38,562 nucleotides of DNA from an uncultured Pelagibacteraceae bacterium (GCA_902530455.1 CACAAD010000004.1:1-38562), one strand, 5' to 3'; counted from the stretch's first letter, positions 25,728 to 37,693 are shown. Notes: generated from the sequence alone by a model not told the origin. Translations and numbers: made by a program.

Positions 25728-27221
25728 TTATTTCATCGTTGGCATTACGAATTCTGGGTCAGACTTTAAACCATCTGGCCAACGAGATGTAATTGTTTTT
25801 AATTTTGTATAAAATCTTACACCTTCGGGACCATGCATGTGCTGGTCTCCGAATAAAGATCTTTTCCATCCTCCAAAACTGTGAAATGCCATAGGTACCG
25901 GTATTGGTATATTAATTCCTACCATTCCTATTTTTGCTTTACTTGAAAATGATCTACCGACGTCACCATCTCGAGTGAATATACTTACTCCATTTCCAAA
26001 TTCATGATCATTGACAAGAGTAAGAGCTTCGTCGTAGTTTTTTGCTCTGATAACTGAGAGGACTGGTCCAAATATTTCCTCTTTATAAATTCTCATATTT
26101 TTTTTAACTTTATCAAACAGGCACCCACCCATATAATAACCTTTTTCATAACCTTGTAATTTTAATTCTCTGCCATCTACTACAAGTTCAGCTCCCTCTT
26201 GTACACCAATATCAACATAACCCTTGACTTTTTCTAGGTGTTCTCTTGTAACCAACGGACCCATTTGAGAATTTTTATCCATTCCTGGACCAACTTTTAA
26301 ATTTTCTACTTTAGTTTTTAGGTTATTTACGAGCTGATCAGCAATATTTCCAACAGCGACCGCCACAGATTGAGCCATACATCTTTCACCGGCTGATCCA
26401 TATGCTGCGCCCATTAGACCATTTACTGCTTGATCAAGATCACAATCTGGCATAACAACACAATGATTTTTTGCGCCTCCAAGTGCTTGAACTCTTTTTT
26501 CATTTTTAGCGCAATTTTCATAAATATATTTTGCAACTGGTGTAGACCCTACAAAACTTACAGCAGAAATATTTTTATTATTAATAATTGCATCTACTAC
26601 CTCTTTGTCTCCATTCACAACATTAAAAACTCCATTAGGTAAACCTGCCTCTTTGAATAATTCTGCAAGTCTAATGGAACATGAAGGGTCTTTTTCAGAA
26701 GGTTTTAATATAAAAGTATTTCCGCATGCAATTGCCATAGGGAACATCCACATCGGAACCATAGCAGGAAAATTAAAAGGTGTTACTCCCGCACAAACTC
26801 CTAGCGGTTGTCTCAGTGACCAACTATCAACATTTTTTCCAACATTTTCTGTAAATTCTCCTTTCAACATTTGGGGAATGCCGCAAGCATATTCAACTAC
26901 TTCTAATCCTCTTGTTAAAGAACCCCTTGCATCTTCATAAACTTTTCCATGCTCGGACACTATAATCTTTATTAGTTCATCTTCATTCTTCTCAATTAAT
27001 TCTTTAAATTTAAATAAAATTCTTGCCCTTTGTAATGGTGGGGTATTAGACCAATTTAGAAAAGCTTGTTGAGCTACTTCTACAGCATTTTTTAAATCTT
27101 CAGTGCTACCAAGTTTTACTTTGGCTGTGGCTTCACCTGTTGCAGGATTGTAAATTATAGAAGTTCTCTTTGAATTTCCGGAATACTTTTTTCCTTCGAT
27201 AAAATGATCAATCATTTTCAT
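25728..27221 (-). CDS. mmsA: CoA-acylating methylmalonate-semialdehyde dehydrogenase
   Basis: [107 protein letters not shown]. Confidence 0.95.
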   Translation of the reverse strand: MKMIDHFIEGKKYSGNSKRTSIIYNPATGEATAKVKLGSTEDLKNAVEVAQQAFLNWSNTPPLQRARILFKFKELIEKNEDELIKIIVSEHGKVYEDARGSLTRGLEVVEYACGIPQMLKGEFTENVGKNVDSWSLRQPLGVCAGVTPFNFPAMVPMWMFPMAIACGNTFILKPSEKDPSCSIRLAELFKEAGLPNGVFNVVNGDKEVVDAIINNKNISAVSFVGSTPVAKYIYENCAKNEKRVQALGGAKNHCVVMPDCDLDQAVNGLMGAAYGSAGERCMAQSVAVAVGNIADQLVNNLKTKVENLKVGPGMDKNSQMGPLVTREHLEKVKGYVDIGVQEGAELVVDGRELKLQGYEKGYYMGGCLFDKVKKNMRIYKEEIFGPVLSVIRAKNYDEALTLVNDHEFGNGVSIFTRDGDVGRSFSSKAKIGMVGINIPIPVPMAFHSFGGWKRSLFGDQHMHGPEGVRFYTKLKTITSRWPDGLKSDPEFVMPTMK

Positions 27222-27242
27222 AACCTTTGAATAAATAAGCTT

Positions 27243-28019
27243 TTAGCTTGTTGCAAGCATTTTTTTTATAGAGCCAATTGCTTTCGCCGGATTAAGACCT
27301 TTGGGACAAGAATTAGTACAATTCATTATAGTATGGCATCTGTAAAGCTTTAACTCATCCGCAACTTTTTTTAATCTTTCTTTTTTTTCTTCATCTCTGC
27401 TATCACTTATCCATCGATAAGCTTGAAGTAGCACTGCAGGACCTAAATATTTATCTCCATTCCACCAATAACTTGGGCATGATGTAGAGCAGCAAGCACA
27501 TAATATACACTCGTAATATCCATCAAGTTTTGATCTATCTTTCTGAGATTGTAGAATATCTTTTTTTTCAGTGTCAGTTTTGGAAGTCTTTAACCACGGT
27601 TGGATTGACTCGTATTGTTTGTATAAATTACTTAAGTCTCCTATCAAATCTTTTATGACTTTCAAATGTGGTAATGGATAGATATTTAGTTCTCCTTTAA
27701 TGTCACTATGGGATTTAATACATGACAATGTATTTATTCCATCTACATTCATAGCGCACGATCCGCAAACGCCATGCGCACAAGATCTTCTAAAAGTTAA
27801 CGACGAATCAATTTCGTTTTTTATTTTAAATAGAATATCTAATACTTTTGGTCCGCAATTATCCATATCCACTTCAAAAGTATCTATTCTAGGATTTTTT
27901 CCATCATCAGGATTCCATCTATAAACGTTAACTTTTTTTAAGTTTGTAGAACCTGTCTTGTCTCTGAAATATTCTCCCTTAACTATTTTTGAATTGTTTG
28001 GAAGGGAAAATTCAGCCAT
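27243..28019 (-). CDS. sdhB: Succinate dehydrogenase iron-sulfur subunit
   Basis: [56 protein letters not shown]. Confidence 0.99.
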   Translation of the reverse strand: MAEFSLPNNSKIVKGEYFRDKTGSTNLKKVNVYRWNPDDGKNPRIDTFEVDMDNCGPKVLDILFKIKNEIDSSLTFRRSCAHGVCGSCAMNVDGINTLSCIKSHSDIKGELNIYPLPHLKVIKDLIGDLSNLYKQYESIQPWLKTSKTDTEKKDILQSQKDRSKLDGYYECILCACCSTSCPSYWWNGDKYLGPAVLLQAYRWISDSRDEEKKERLKKVADELKLYRCHTIMNCTNSCPKGLNPAKAIGSIKKMLATS

Positions 28020-29794
28020 TAATATACTCTCTCTTTAGGTGGAAAATATTGAACATCATTGGTCAAAGTTCTTGCGTGAACATCTCTGTATTTAACTTTA
28101 ACTTCTTTTCCGTTTTGCCAGGCCAAAGTATGTTTCATAAATTTTTTGTCATCTCTCTTCGAAAAGTCCTCTCTAGCATGAGCTCCTCTGCTTTCTTTTC
28201 TATGATATGCTGAGTCCATAGTTGTCATAGCTTGTCTAATTAAATTATCAAATTCTAGGGACTCTACAAGATCGGTATTAAATAAAAGTGACTTATCTTT
28301 AACAGATATATCTTCTAAGCTTTCAAATGGTTTTCTAATTTCATCTACTCCCTCTTTTAGAGTTTTTTCAGTCCTAAAAACTGCACATTTGCTTTGCATT
28401 GTTTTCTGCATCGATAATCTAAGTTGAGAAGTATTTGATTCACCTTTTGAATTTCTTATTTTATCAAATCTATCAAGGCATTTATCAACCTCGCTTTGAG
28501 GTGAGTCTTCGTGTGGTGTGTTAGGTTTAACTAGTTCAGCAGCTCTCTTGGCAGCAGCTTTTCCAAAAACTACTAAATCTATTAATGAATTTGAACCTAA
28601 CCTATTAGCTCCATGAACAGAAACACAAGCTGCTTCGCCAATTGCCATAAGCCCAGGAACAACTTTCTCAGATCCATTTAAAGTTAGAACTTCTGCTTTA
28701 TAATTAGTAGGAATTCCTCCCATGTTATAATGAACTGTAGGAACAACTGGTATTGGATCTTTCGTGACGTCAACACCTGAAAACGTTTTTGCAGACTCTG
28801 CTATACCTGGCAGCCTATCATCAATTACTTTAGGATCTAAATGATCTAAATGGAGATGTACGTGATCTTTTTCTTTTCCAACTCCACGTCCCTCATTTAT
28901 TTCAATTGCTATAGATCTGCTAACAACATCTCTCGAGGCAAGGTCTTTTGCATTTGGCGCATATCTCTCCATAAATCTTTCACCTTTAGAATTTAATAAA
29001 AATCCTCCTTCTCCTCTAACTCCCTCTGATATAAGACATCCAACTCCATATATTCCTGTAGGGTGAAACTGAACAAATTCCATATCTTGTAATGGCAAAC
29101 CTGCTCTCAAAACCATTCCATTCCCATCTCCTGTGCATGTATGAGCAGATGTAGCTGAGTAATAAATTTTTCCGTAACCCCCAGTAGCAATTATTGTTAT
29201 GTGAGATTTGAATCTATGAATTGTACCGTCATTCAAATTCCAAGCTATTAATCCCTTGCATTCACCGTTTTTCATAATTAAATCCAATGCAAAATATTCA
29301 ATAAAAAATTCTGTTTTATGTTTTAATGCTTGTCCGTATAAAGTATGTAAAATAGCATGACCAGTTCTGTCTGCCGCTGCGCAAGTTCTTTGAACTGTTC
29401 CATTACCATAATTTTTAGTCATTCCTCCAAAAGGTCTTTGATATATTTTTCCATCTTCAGTCCTACTAAATGGTACACCATACTTATCTAGTTCTTTGAC
29501 AGCTTTTGGAGCCTCTTTACAGAGGTATTCGATTGCATCCTGATCTCCTAACCAGTCAGAGCCTTTTACAGTGTCATACATATGCCATCTCCAGTCATCT
29601 TCGCCCATGTTACCTAGCGCTGCTGAAATTCCACCCTGAGCTGCAGAAGTATGGCTCCTAGTCGGGAATACTTTTGAAATACATGCTGTCTTTAAACCTG
29701 CCTCTGATAAACCTACGGCTGCTCTTAAACCAGAACCACCAGCTCCCAAGACAACTACATCGTATTCATGATCGATAATTTTATAGCTTTTCAT
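28019..29794 (-). CDS. sdhA: Succinate dehydrogenase flavoprotein subunit
   Basis: [50 protein letters not shown]. Confidence 0.99.
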   Translation of the reverse strand: MKSYKIIDHEYDVVVLGAGGSGLRAAVGLSEAGLKTACISKVFPTRSHTSAAQGGISAALGNMGEDDWRWHMYDTVKGSDWLGDQDAIEYLCKEAPKAVKELDKYGVPFSRTEDGKIYQRPFGGMTKNYGNGTVQRTCAAADRTGHAILHTLYGQALKHKTEFFIEYFALDLIMKNGECKGLIAWNLNDGTIHRFKSHITIIATGGYGKIYYSATSAHTCTGDGNGMVLRAGLPLQDMEFVQFHPTGIYGVGCLISEGVRGEGGFLLNSKGERFMERYAPNAKDLASRDVVSRSIAIEINEGRGVGKEKDHVHLHLDHLDPKVIDDRLPGIAESAKTFSGVDVTKDPIPVVPTVHYNMGGIPTNYKAEVLTLNGSEKVVPGLMAIGEAACVSVHGANRLGSNSLIDLVVFGKAAAKRAAELVKPNTPHEDSPQSEVDKCLDRFDKIRNSKGESNTSQLRLSMQKTMQSKCAVFRTEKTLKEGVDEIRKPFESLEDISVKDKSLLFNTDLVESLEFDNLIRQAMTTMDSAYHRKESRGAHAREDFSKRDDKKFMKHTLAWQNGKEVKVKYRDVHARTLTNDVQYFPPKERVY

Positions 29795-29795
29795 A

Positions 29796-30119
29796 TTATA
29801 AATTATAAATGGTTATTATAGTCCCTATAAACAATAGTATAGCAAAAATAAATACCAACTTATTTGCGACATTTTTGATTTTTTCATTGCTCATATAATC
29901 CTCAAAAATCTCGCTTATTGTTAAAGAATAGAAAAAAAGGGATAAAAAAACAAAAATTGAGAACAAAATTTTCGATGGTTGATCACTTAAAAAAGCAATT
30001 AAACTACTGTAGTCATTATTTATGATGGAAACAAAATTTATAATAAACCAAGCCATAAATGGGATCAAAAATAAAGAACTGAACTTGATAAATAACCATT
30101 TTTTTGTTGATTTATTCAT
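29796..30119 (-). CDS. sdhD: Succinate dehydrogenase membrane anchor subunit
   Basis: About 107 aa with three hydrophobic segments, between sdhC and sdhA. Confidence 0.85.
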   Translation of the reverse strand: MNKSTKKWLFIKFSSLFLIPFMAWFIINFVSIINNDYSSLIAFLSDQPSKILFSIFVFLSLFFYSLTISEIFEDYMSNEKIKNVANKLVFIFAILLFIGTIITIYNL

Positions 30120-30121
30120 AG

Positions 30122-30499
30122 TTAAAGACTCACTCCCAAAAAATAAATAATAATTGCAAGTAAAAAAGATAAAATTAAGGTTGTGTAACCAGTAATTTTC
30201 GCAATTTTTTGATCAAATCCATAACCTGCATCCCAAATTAAATGCCTAATTTCATTAAGCATATGAAAACTAAATGTCCAACATAGTGAAACAGATATAA
30301 ATTTTCCAAAAAAACTATTTAAAATATTCTCAAATAAAATCTTTTCATAATTAATTGTAAATAAAAACCAAATACATATTAAACTTATAGCAATAGCGTT
30401 GATCACACCTGTTATTCTATGAGTAATAGACAACAAAGATGAAATTTGCCATTTATATATTTGCAAATGAGGAGTTAAAGGATTTTTATCGTATTCCAT
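30122..30499 (-). CDS. sdhC: Succinate dehydrogenase cytochrome b556 subunit
   Basis: NPLTPHLQIYKWQISSLLSITHRITGV and HMLNEIRHLIWDAGYGF are SdhC signatures. Confidence 0.97.
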   Translation of the reverse strand: MEYDKNPLTPHLQIYKWQISSLLSITHRITGVINAIAISLICIWFLFTINYEKILFENILNSFFGKFISVSLCWTFSFHMLNEIRHLIWDAGYGFDQKIAKITGYTTLILSFLLAIIIYFLGVSL

Positions 30500-30505
30500 A
30501 AAATT

Positions 30506-31504
30506 TTATTTTATCCCGTACTTTACTAATGTTTCTGCAATTTGCACTGAATTAAGTGCCGCTCCTTTCAAAAGATTATCTGAAACTATCCACATATTAA
30601 TTGCTTTTTCATTAGACCTATCTTTTCTCACTCTAGAAATATAAGTTTTAAAATCATCTTGAGCTTCAAGCGGAGTTATATAACCTCCATCAACATGTTG
30701 ATCGACGAGTTTACAACCTGAGGTCTCACTTAGTAATTTTTTTACTTCGTCAATATTATAATTTTTTTCAAATTCTACATTTACTGACTCGGAGTGCGAT
30801 GTAATAACTGGAACTCTTACGCAAGTTGCGGAAACTTTTATCTTTTCGCTCAATATTTTTTTTGTTTCATTTTCCATTTTCCACTCTTCTTTGGTGTACC
30901 CGTCTTCTACAAATACATCTATATGAGGAATTAAATTAAAAGCTATTTGTTTAGTAAAGTTTGTTGATTTAATTTTTTTTTTTTCTAAAAAATCTTTTGT
31001 CTGACTCACTAGTTCATCCATTGCAGCTTTACCAGCTCCAGAAACAGCTTGATACGTTGAAACTACTACTCTTTTAATATTAAATTTTCGGTGCAGTGGA
31101 TTAAGCACTAAAACCATTTGAATAGTAGAGCAATTTGGATTTGATATAATATTTTTATGCTTTTTTATATCCTCCGAGTTTACCTCCGGCACAATAAGAG
31201 GAACATCTTTATCCATTCTAAAAAATTTTGAATTATCGATTACAATAGTTTTTTGAGAGGCTTTTTTTGCATGTTTTTTTGCAATAGAACTTCCTGCAGC
31301 AAAAAAAGTTATATCTGCTTTTGCAAAATCAAAATTTTCTAAAGCAACTACATTTAGATCATTGTCTTTAAATTTTATTTTTTTTCCTATACTATTTTTT
31401 GAGGCAACTAAATGTAATTCTTTAATGTCTAATTTAGACTTTTCTAGAATATCAATCGTTTTTCTTCCTACGTTTCCCGTAGCACCAATAATTGCAAATT
31501 TCAT
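30506..31504 (-). CDS. asd: Aspartate-semialdehyde dehydrogenase
   Basis: AIIGATGNVGRKTIDIL, SNPNCSTIQMVLVLNPLH, STYQAVSGAGKAAMDEL. Confidence 0.98.
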   Translation of the reverse strand: MKFAIIGATGNVGRKTIDILEKSKLDIKELHLVASKNSIGKKIKFKDNDLNVVALENFDFAKADITFFAAGSSIAKKHAKKASQKTIVIDNSKFFRMDKDVPLIVPEVNSEDIKKHKNIISNPNCSTIQMVLVLNPLHRKFNIKRVVVSTYQAVSGAGKAAMDELVSQTKDFLEKKKIKSTNFTKQIAFNLIPHIDVFVEDGYTKEEWKMENETKKILSEKIKVSATCVRVPVITSHSESVNVEFEKNYNIDEVKKLLSETSGCKLVDQHVDGGYITPLEAQDDFKTYISRVRKDRSNEKAINMWIVSDNLLKGAALNSVQIAETLVKYGIK

Positions 31505-31514
31505 TTTGTTAATA

Positions 31515-32621
31515 TTAATTTAATTTTGATATAATTGCATCACCCATTTGAGAAGTGGTGACTTCTTTCTTTCCTTTAGATACAATATCCTTTGTTCTAA
31601 GACCGTCATTTAAAACTTTTTGAACAGCTTGATCTAATAAATCAGCCTCTCTATCTAAATCTAAGGAATATCTTAGAGCCATTGACAAACTAAGAATTGT
31701 TGCGATCGGATTTGCAATATTTTTTCCAGCTATATCTGGTGCAGATCCATGAACAGGTTCATAAAGTGATCTAAGCTTTCCATTTTTATCTTTGGAACCC
31801 AAGGAGGCAGAGGGGAGAAGACCTAAAGAGCCAGTTAACATAGCTGCCTCATCTGATAGCATGTCTCCAAATAAATTATCAGCTAAAATTACATCAAATT
31901 GTTTTGGATTTCTCAATAACTGCATTGCACAGTTATCTGCTAACATGTGCTCTAATTCAACGCTTTTGTATTCTTTATCTTTCAAATCTTGAACTTCTTC
32001 TCGCCATAAGACCCCAGCTTCCATTACATTTGATTTTTCACATGAAGTAACTTTGTTGTTTCTTTTCTTGGCAAGATCAAACGCCACTTTTGCTATTCTT
32101 TTAATTTCAGTGGTAGTATACGTATGTGTATTAATTCCTTTGCGCTCATTGTTCTTAATTGGCTCTATACCACGTGGTTCACCAAAATATATACCGCCCG
32201 TAAGTTCTCTTACAATCATAATATCTAATCCTGAAACTATTTCAGGTTTTAGCGTAGAAGAGTCAACCAGTTGTTCAAAACAAATTGCTGGTCTTAAATT
32301 TGCAAATAGTTTTAATTCTTTCCTCAATTTTAAAAGAGCTCTCTCGGGTTTTTTTGAGAATTCTAATTTATCCCACTTTGGTCCTCCACATGCTCCTAAT
32401 ATAACTGCATCACACTCTAAAGATTTATAAAAAACTTCATCTGTAATAGGAATTTTGTGCGCATCTATTGATGCACCCCCGATTAGTTCTTCTTCAATTT
32501 TAAAGTCTAAGGATTTATTCTTGTTTAACCAATTAATTATTTTTTTTACTTCTTTTACTACCTCGGGTCCAATGCCATCTCCAGGTAATAATAGTAATTT
32601 TCTAGTGTTAGATATTGCCAT
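31515..32621 (-). CDS. leuB: 3-isopropylmalate dehydrogenase
   Basis: [57 protein letters not shown]. Confidence 0.98.
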   Translation of the reverse strand: MAISNTRKLLLLPGDGIGPEVVKEVKKIINWLNKNKSLDFKIEEELIGGASIDAHKIPITDEVFYKSLECDAVILGACGGPKWDKLEFSKKPERALLKLRKELKLFANLRPAICFEQLVDSSTLKPEIVSGLDIMIVRELTGGIYFGEPRGIEPIKNNERKGINTHTYTTTEIKRIAKVAFDLAKKRNNKVTSCEKSNVMEAGVLWREEVQDLKDKEYKSVELEHMLADNCAMQLLRNPKQFDVILADNLFGDMLSDEAAMLTGSLGLLPSASLGSKDKNGKLRSLYEPVHGSAPDIAGKNIANPIATILSLSMALRYSLDLDREADLLDQAVQKVLNDGLRTKDIVSKGKKEVTTSQMGDAIISKLN

Positions 32622-32624
32622 TAT

Positions 32625-33221
32625 TTAAATCCAAGGTTTGGTTTTATTCATAGAATTTTCAAATTTTTCTATATTAGGTATTTTTTTAAGTGAGAGGCCT
32701 ATATTATCTAAACCTTCTAAAAGTCTTTTTTTCTTCGCAGACTCTATATCAAAGGTCAATTTTTTATTACCATAAAGAATCATCTGCTCATTTAAATCAA
32801 CTTCGATCTCTTCTTTTCTTTTAGAATATTCAGATAATTCTTGAATTGATTTTTCATCAATAATTATAGGAAGGATACCATTGTTAAAACAGTTATTATA
32901 AAAGATATCAGCAAAACTAGAGCTTATTACACATCTTATACCAAAGTCGAGTAGGGCCCATGGGGCGTGTTCTCTTGAAGAGCCACAACCAAAATTTTTT
33001 CCAGCTAATAGAATTTTTGATTTTGAGTATGGATCATTATTCAATATAAATGTATCAATTAATTTACCACTTTCATCATATCTCATTTCATAAAATAGAC
33101 TTTTTCCTAACCCAGTTCTTTTTATAGTTTTTAAAAACTGTTTAGGAATTATCATGTCAGTATCTATATTCATTAAAGGAATATGTGCAGGTATACTTTT
33201 TAATTTAATAAATTTTTCCAT
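32625..33221 (-). CDS. leuD: 3-isopropylmalate dehydratase small subunit
   Basis: NIDTDMIIPKQFLKTIKRTG, GKNFGCGSSREHAPWALLDFGIRCVIS. Confidence 0.98.
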   Translation of the reverse strand: MEKFIKLKSIPAHIPLMNIDTDMIIPKQFLKTIKRTGLGKSLFYEMRYDESGKLIDTFILNNDPYSKSKILLAGKNFGCGSSREHAPWALLDFGIRCVISSSFADIFYNNCFNNGILPIIIDEKSIQELSEYSKRKEEIEVDLNEQMILYGNKKLTFDIESAKKKRLLEGLDNIGLSLKKIPNIEKFENSMNKTKPWI

Positions 33222-34622
33222 CTAATTAATTTCTCTTACGTCAGCTAAATAGCCCTTTATTGCTGCGGCTACAGCCATTCCTGGGCTTACAAGATGAGTT
33301 CTACCGCCTCTTCCTTGTCTACCTTCAAAATTTCTATTTGAAGTTGATGCACATCTTTCTTTTGAGGAAAGCTGATCTTCATTCATTCCTAAACACATAG
33401 AGCATCCTGGTTCTCTCCATTCAAATCCTGCATTTTTAAAAACTTTATCAATACCTTCCTCCTCGGCTTGTTTTTTAACTAATCCTGATCCTGGAACAAC
33501 CATTGCACTTACATCGCTCGCTATTTTTTTTCCTTTTAATAGTTTTGCAGCCAGCCTTAAATCTTCTATTCTTCCATTTGTACAGCTTCCAATGAAGATC
33601 TTGTCTACTTTTATATCAGAAATTTTCATTTTAGGTTTTAAACCCATATATTCAAGAGATCTGTACATCGCTGTTCTTCTATCTTTATCTTTTTCTTTTT
33701 CTGGATCTGGTACTTCTCCAGTAATTGGAGAGACGTCCTGCGGAGATGTTCCCCATGTAACTAATGGTTCAATATCTTTTGCATCAATGTTTACCTCCTT
33801 ATCAAACTTTGCGTCGTTATCAGAAAAAAGTTTTTTCCAATGTGCAACTGCTTTCGTCCAGTTCTCACCTTTTGGGGACATTGGTCTATCTTTAAAGTAC
33901 TCAATAGTTTTATCATCTGGAGCTATTAATCCTGCCCTTGCACCAGCTTCTATAGTCATATTGCATATAGTCATACGTTGTTCTACGCTTAAATTTCTTA
34001 TTACTTCACCAGCAAATTCAATTACATAACCTGTTCCGCCTGCAGTTCCGATTGTTCCGATTATTTTAAGTATAACATCCTTTGACGTAACTCCTGCCGG
34101 TAAACTTCCGTTCACATTTACTCTAAAATTTTTAGATTTTTTTTGAATTAAAGTTTGAGTAGCTAAAACATGCTCCACTTCAGAAGTACCTATTCCAAAT
34201 GCAAGAGAACCGAAAGCTCCGTGGGTAGCTGTGTGGCTATCTCCACATACTATTACTGTCCCTGGTTGTGTAAAACCTTGCTCCGGTCCAATAATATGGA
34301 CTATCCCTTGTCGCTTATCATTAACATCAAATAAATTTATTCCAAATTCTTTACAATTATTTCTTAAAGTATCAACTTGAATTTTAGATTGCTTATCGGA
34401 TATACCTTTTGATCTATCAGTAGTTGGGACATTGTGATCAGGAACGGCTAAAGTAAGTTTTGGTTTTCTAACTTGTCTGCCTTGTATTCTTAACCCTTCA
34501 AAAGCTTGTGGACTAGTGACTTCATGAACAAGATGTCTATCAACATAAAGTAAAGCTGTTCCATCATTCTCTTCGTGAACAATGTGGTCATCCCAAATTT
34601 TATCGTAGAGTGTTTTTGACAT
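33222..34622 (-). CDS. leuC: 3-isopropylmalate dehydratase large subunit
   Basis: [54 protein letters not shown]. Confidence 0.99.
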   Translation of the reverse strand: MSKTLYDKIWDDHIVHEENDGTALLYVDRHLVHEVTSPQAFEGLRIQGRQVRKPKLTLAVPDHNVPTTDRSKGISDKQSKIQVDTLRNNCKEFGINLFDVNDKRQGIVHIIGPEQGFTQPGTVIVCGDSHTATHGAFGSLAFGIGTSEVEHVLATQTLIQKKSKNFRVNVNGSLPAGVTSKDVILKIIGTIGTAGGTGYVIEFAGEVIRNLSVEQRMTICNMTIEAGARAGLIAPDDKTIEYFKDRPMSPKGENWTKAVAHWKKLFSDNDAKFDKEVNIDAKDIEPLVTWGTSPQDVSPITGEVPDPEKEKDKDRRTAMYRSLEYMGLKPKMKISDIKVDKIFIGSCTNGRIEDLRLAAKLLKGKKIASDVSAMVVPGSGLVKKQAEEEGIDKVFKNAGFEWREPGCSMCLGMNEDQLSSKERCASTSNRNFEGRQGRGGRTHLVSPGMAVAAAIKGYLADVREIN

Positions 34623-34631
34623 ATGAGAATA

Positions 34632-35162
34632 TTATTTTTTTGGTTTATTCTCAGCTTCCAATTTTTTATCAGGAGTCTGTTGTTTAACTTTTGATACTTC
34701 AGTTTTTTTTTCGTCAGTTGATGTTTCTTTTTTGATTTTATCGTCCGACACTACATTCTCAATAGCTTGTTTAGGCTCTGGTGAGATGTCGATACCAATC
34801 TTTTTTTTTATTTTTTCAGCTATCCTTGCTGATTTTCCTTTTCTGTCTCTTAAATAATATAATTTTGCTCTTCTTACTTTTCCAGATCTGACAATTTTTA
34901 TAGAACTTACATTTGGACTATAAAGCGCAAAGGTTCTTTCTACACCTTCTCCAAAAGATATTTTTCTAACTGTAAATGAAGAATTTATATCTCTATTTTT
35001 TTTTGCTATACAAACACCTTCAAAATATTGAATTCTCTCCCTTTTACCTTCGATAATTTTTACACCTACTTTAATTGTATCTCCAGGAGAAAAATCGGCT
35101 ATCTTTTTTGAAGAAAGTATTTTCTTTACAGATTCTTTATTTATGTCTTCTATGTTTTTCAT
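34632..35162 (-). CDS. rplS: 50S ribosomal protein L19 with extended charged C-terminal tail (176 aa)
   Basis: [49 protein letters not shown]; tail ...[50 protein letters not shown]. Confidence 0.97.
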   Translation of the reverse strand: MKNIEDINKESVKKILSSKKIADFSPGDTIKVGVKIIEGKRERIQYFEGVCIAKKNRDINSSFTVRKISFGEGVERTFALYSPNVSSIKIVRSGKVRRAKLYYLRDRKGKSARIAEKIKKKIGIDISPEPKQAIENVVSDDKIKKETSTDEKKTEVSKVKQQTPDKKLEAENKPKK

Positions 35163-35854
35163 TATTTTTTATCTTTTAAATATTTTTCCCAAAGATCGGG
35201 TCTCTGGCGACGTGTTATATCCTCAGATTGAGATAAACGCCAGCTTTTAATTTTCGCATGATCACCTGAAAGTAGTACATCTGGAACACTTTTGCCTTCC
35301 CAAATTTTAGGTTTTGTAAATTGAGGGTACTCCAAAAGACTATTTTCAAAAGTTTCATCTTTTATAGAGTCTTTGTTTCCTAACACTCCTGGTATAAGTC
35401 TTAAAACGGCATCTAATATTACAAATGCAGCGGTTTCACCGCCTGATAAAACATAATCTCCTATGCTGATTTCCTCAATATTTCTCGTGGACAATAAACG
35501 ATCATCTACTCCTTCAAAATGACCGCAAATTAAATTAATGCCATTTTGTTTACTTAAAGAATTAGCAAATTTTTGATTAAATTTTTTACCTTTTGGAGAT
35601 AAATAAAAAATTTTTTCTCCCTTGGAAATATTTTTATCTAAAGAATTCGCTACTATATCAGGCTTCATTAACATTCCACTTCCGCCACCAAATACAGTGT
35701 CGTCAACAGTTTTATGTTTATCATCAGCGTAGTCTCTAATATTTACAGTTTTTAAACTCCATAGACTATTTCTCATAGCCTTTCCGTAAATCCCTCCAGC
35801 TAAAGGGCCGGGAAAAGTCTCTGGATATAAAGTAAATATTTTTACTGCGTACAT
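35162..35854 (-). CDS. trmD: tRNA (guanine37-N1)-methyltransferase
   Basis: [72 protein letters not shown]. Confidence 0.98.
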   Translation of the reverse strand: MYAVKIFTLYPETFPGPLAGGIYGKAMRNSLWSLKTVNIRDYADDKHKTVDDTVFGGGSGMLMKPDIVANSLDKNISKGEKIFYLSPKGKKFNQKFANSLSKQNGINLICGHFEGVDDRLLSTRNIEEISIGDYVLSGGETAAFVILDAVLRLIPGVLGNKDSIKDETFENSLLEYPQFTKPKIWEGKSVPDVLLSGDHAKIKSWRLSQSEDITRRQRPDLWEKYLKDKK

Positions 35855-36330
35855 TATTTTTTAGGTTCCTCTTTTTTTGCTACTTGTTTAGGAGCTTCTT
35901 TTTTAGGTTCCTCTTTTTTTGCTTCTTGTTTAGGTGCTTCTTTTTTAGGTTCCTCTTTTTTTGCTTCTTGTTTAGGTGCTTCTTTACCTTCTTGTTTAGG
36001 AGTATCTTTTTTGGGCTCCTCCGTTTTTTTTCTTTCTTTTTTCGGAACAGCTTTTTGAGGATTATTACCCGGTTTTGGCATTGGCATTAACTGAGCCTCA
36101 CCTAAAATTCTCGAAACCCTTAAAGTTGGCTTAGCCCCTTTACTTATCCAATATTTTACTCTTTCGGCCTCTACCTTTATTCTCTCTTTCTTGTCTTTAG
36201 GAAGAAGTGGATTAAATAATCCAATCTTTTCTAAAAATCTTCCATCTCTAGGTGCTCTACTGTCGGCTACAACAATTTTGTATACTGGTCTTTTTCTTAC
36301 TCCCCCCATTGATAGTCTTATTTTTAACAT
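35854..36330 (-). CDS. rpsP: 30S ribosomal protein S16 with repetitive K/E/P/A/Q-rich C-terminal tail (158 aa)
   Basis: MLKIRLSMGGVRKRPVYKIVVADSRAPRDGRFLEKIGLFNPL; the tail repeats APKQEAKKEEPKKE. Confidence 0.98.
   Translation of the reverse strand: MLKIRLSMGGVRKRPVYKIVVADSRAPRDGRFLEKIGLFNPLLPKDKKERIKVEAERVKYWISKGAKPTLRVSRILGEAQLMPMPKPGNNPQKAVPKKERKKTEEPKKDTPKQEGKEAPKQEAKKEEPKKEAPKQEAKKEEPKKEAPKQVAKKEEPKK
35857..35982. repeat. 3 x 42-bp in-frame tandem repeat encoding the S16 C-terminal tail
   Basis: Unit ttttttaggttcctctttttttgcttcttgtttaggtgcttc at 35857-35898, 35899-35940 and 35941-35982, followed by a degenerate partial copy. Confidence 0.9.
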
Positions 36331-36340
36331 ATGTTACCTT

Positions 36341-37693
36341 TCATTTTAGTTGATTTAATAATTCATCAGAAATATTTCCTGATGAAATTCCTTTTCCTTT
36401 AGACATTTTTTTCATCATGTCTGACATCATCTTAAATTGTTTTAGAAGTTTATTAATTTTAGAGATATCTAAGCCACAGCCTGTTGCTATTCTTTTTTTT
36501 CTTGATCCGCCTATAATTTTAGGATTTTCTCTTTCATTTGGTGTCATTGAAAGGATAATCGCTTCATTGTCACTTAACATTTTTTCATCAAACGATGAGT
36601 TTTCCATTTTTTGTTTAATCTTATTAGCTCCAGGTAACATAGACATCACACTTCCCATGCCACCCATTTTTTTCATTTGTCTTAGTTGGGACAGATAATT
36701 TTCCATTGTGAAAATTCCCTCTTTTAATTGAGTTTCAGTTTCTTTTAACTTTTTTTCATCAAGGTCTTTAGTTGCTTTCTCAACTAAAGTAACAATATCA
36801 CCCATCCCTAAAATAAGCTTAGCTATTCTTTCAGGATGAAAGCTCTCGAGTTCGTCAATCTTTTCACCGACACCCATTAATTTTATTGGTTTTCCTGTAA
36901 CCTCCTTCATGCTTAAAGCGGCTCCACCTCTTCCGTCGCCATCTACTCTAGTTAAGATTATACTTGAAATATTAACTGCCTTATCAAATTCACTTGCTAC
37001 ATTTACAGCTATCTGACCAGTAAGAGAGTCTGCTACTAAAATCGTTTCTATTGGTTTTACTAAACTTTTAATTTGCTTTACTTCTGTCATCATTGGTAAA
37101 TCTATTTGAGTTCTTCCTGCTGTGTCGAATATAATTACATCTGCTCCATTTAGATTCGCTGTATTCATTGCACGACTAGCAATTTCAGAGGGTTGCTGAT
37201 TTTGAACAATTGGTAAACTTAAAATATCATTATTATCTGCAAGAATTTGTAATTGTTCTTGAGCAGCAGGTCTATATACATCCAAACTTACTAGCATAGT
37301 CTTTTTCTTAAATTTTTTTTCTATAAAATGAGCTAACTTTGCTGAAGTTGTTGTTTTACCGGAACCTTGTAGTCCTAAAATTAATAAACTAACTGGGCTT
37401 GAAGATTTTAAATTTATTTCTTCATTTTTGTTACCCAATAAATTTATTAATTCGTCATTTACAATTTTAACTACCATTTGACCTGGAGTAGTTGACTCTA
37501 TGATTTCTTGTCCTATAGCTTTTGGCTTTATTTTTTCTATAAAATTTTTTGTAACTTGAAGCGAGACATCTGCTTCCAGTAATGCCTGTCTAATTTCTTT
37601 CAAACCAATATCAACTTGCTCCTTGGTTAAAGAAGGAGCCTGTTTTAATTTAGAAAAAATATTTTCTAGTCTATTTGTTAAATTTTCAAACAT
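36341..37693 (-). CDS. ffh: Signal recognition particle protein (Ffh, SRP54)
   Basis: LILGLQGSGKTTTSAKLAHFIEKK, DTAGRTQIDLPMM, Met-rich M domain YLSQLRQMKKMGGMGSVMSMLPG. Confidence 0.99.
   Translation of the reverse strand: MFENLTNRLENIFSKLKQAPSLTKEQVDIGLKEIRQALLEADVSLQVTKNFIEKIKPKAIGQEIIESTTPGQMVVKIVNDELINLLGNKNEEINLKSSSPVSLLILGLQGSGKTTTSAKLAHFIEKKFKKKTMLVSLDVYRPAAQEQLQILADNNDILSLPIVQNQQPSEIASRAMNTANLNGADVIIFDTAGRTQIDLPMMTEVKQIKSLVKPIETILVADSLTGQIAVNVASEFDKAVNISSIILTRVDGDGRGGAALSMKEVTGKPIKLMGVGEKIDELESFHPERIAKLILGMGDIVTLVEKATKDLDEKKLKETETQLKEGIFTMENYLSQLRQMKKMGGMGSVMSMLPGANKIKQKMENSSFDEKMLSDNEAIILSMTPNERENPKIIGGSRKKRIATGCGLDISKINKLLKQFKMMSDMMKKMSKGKGISSGNISDELLNQLK

Noticed and set aside
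32053-32430. 125-aa plus-strand ORF inside leuB
   Set aside because: Antisense to leuB; no independent support.
33592-34029. 145-aa plus-strand ORF inside leuC
   Set aside because: Antisense shadow of leuC; no domain or independent signals recognised.
35857-35982. 42-bp repeats considered as a CRISPR-like array
   Set aside because: Contiguous tandem units with no spacers, in frame within rpsP; no cas genes.
35884-36090. 68-aa plus-strand FRFLFFCFLFRC repeat ORF
   Set aside because: Antisense translation of the S16 tail repeats; an artefact of the 42-bp repeat.
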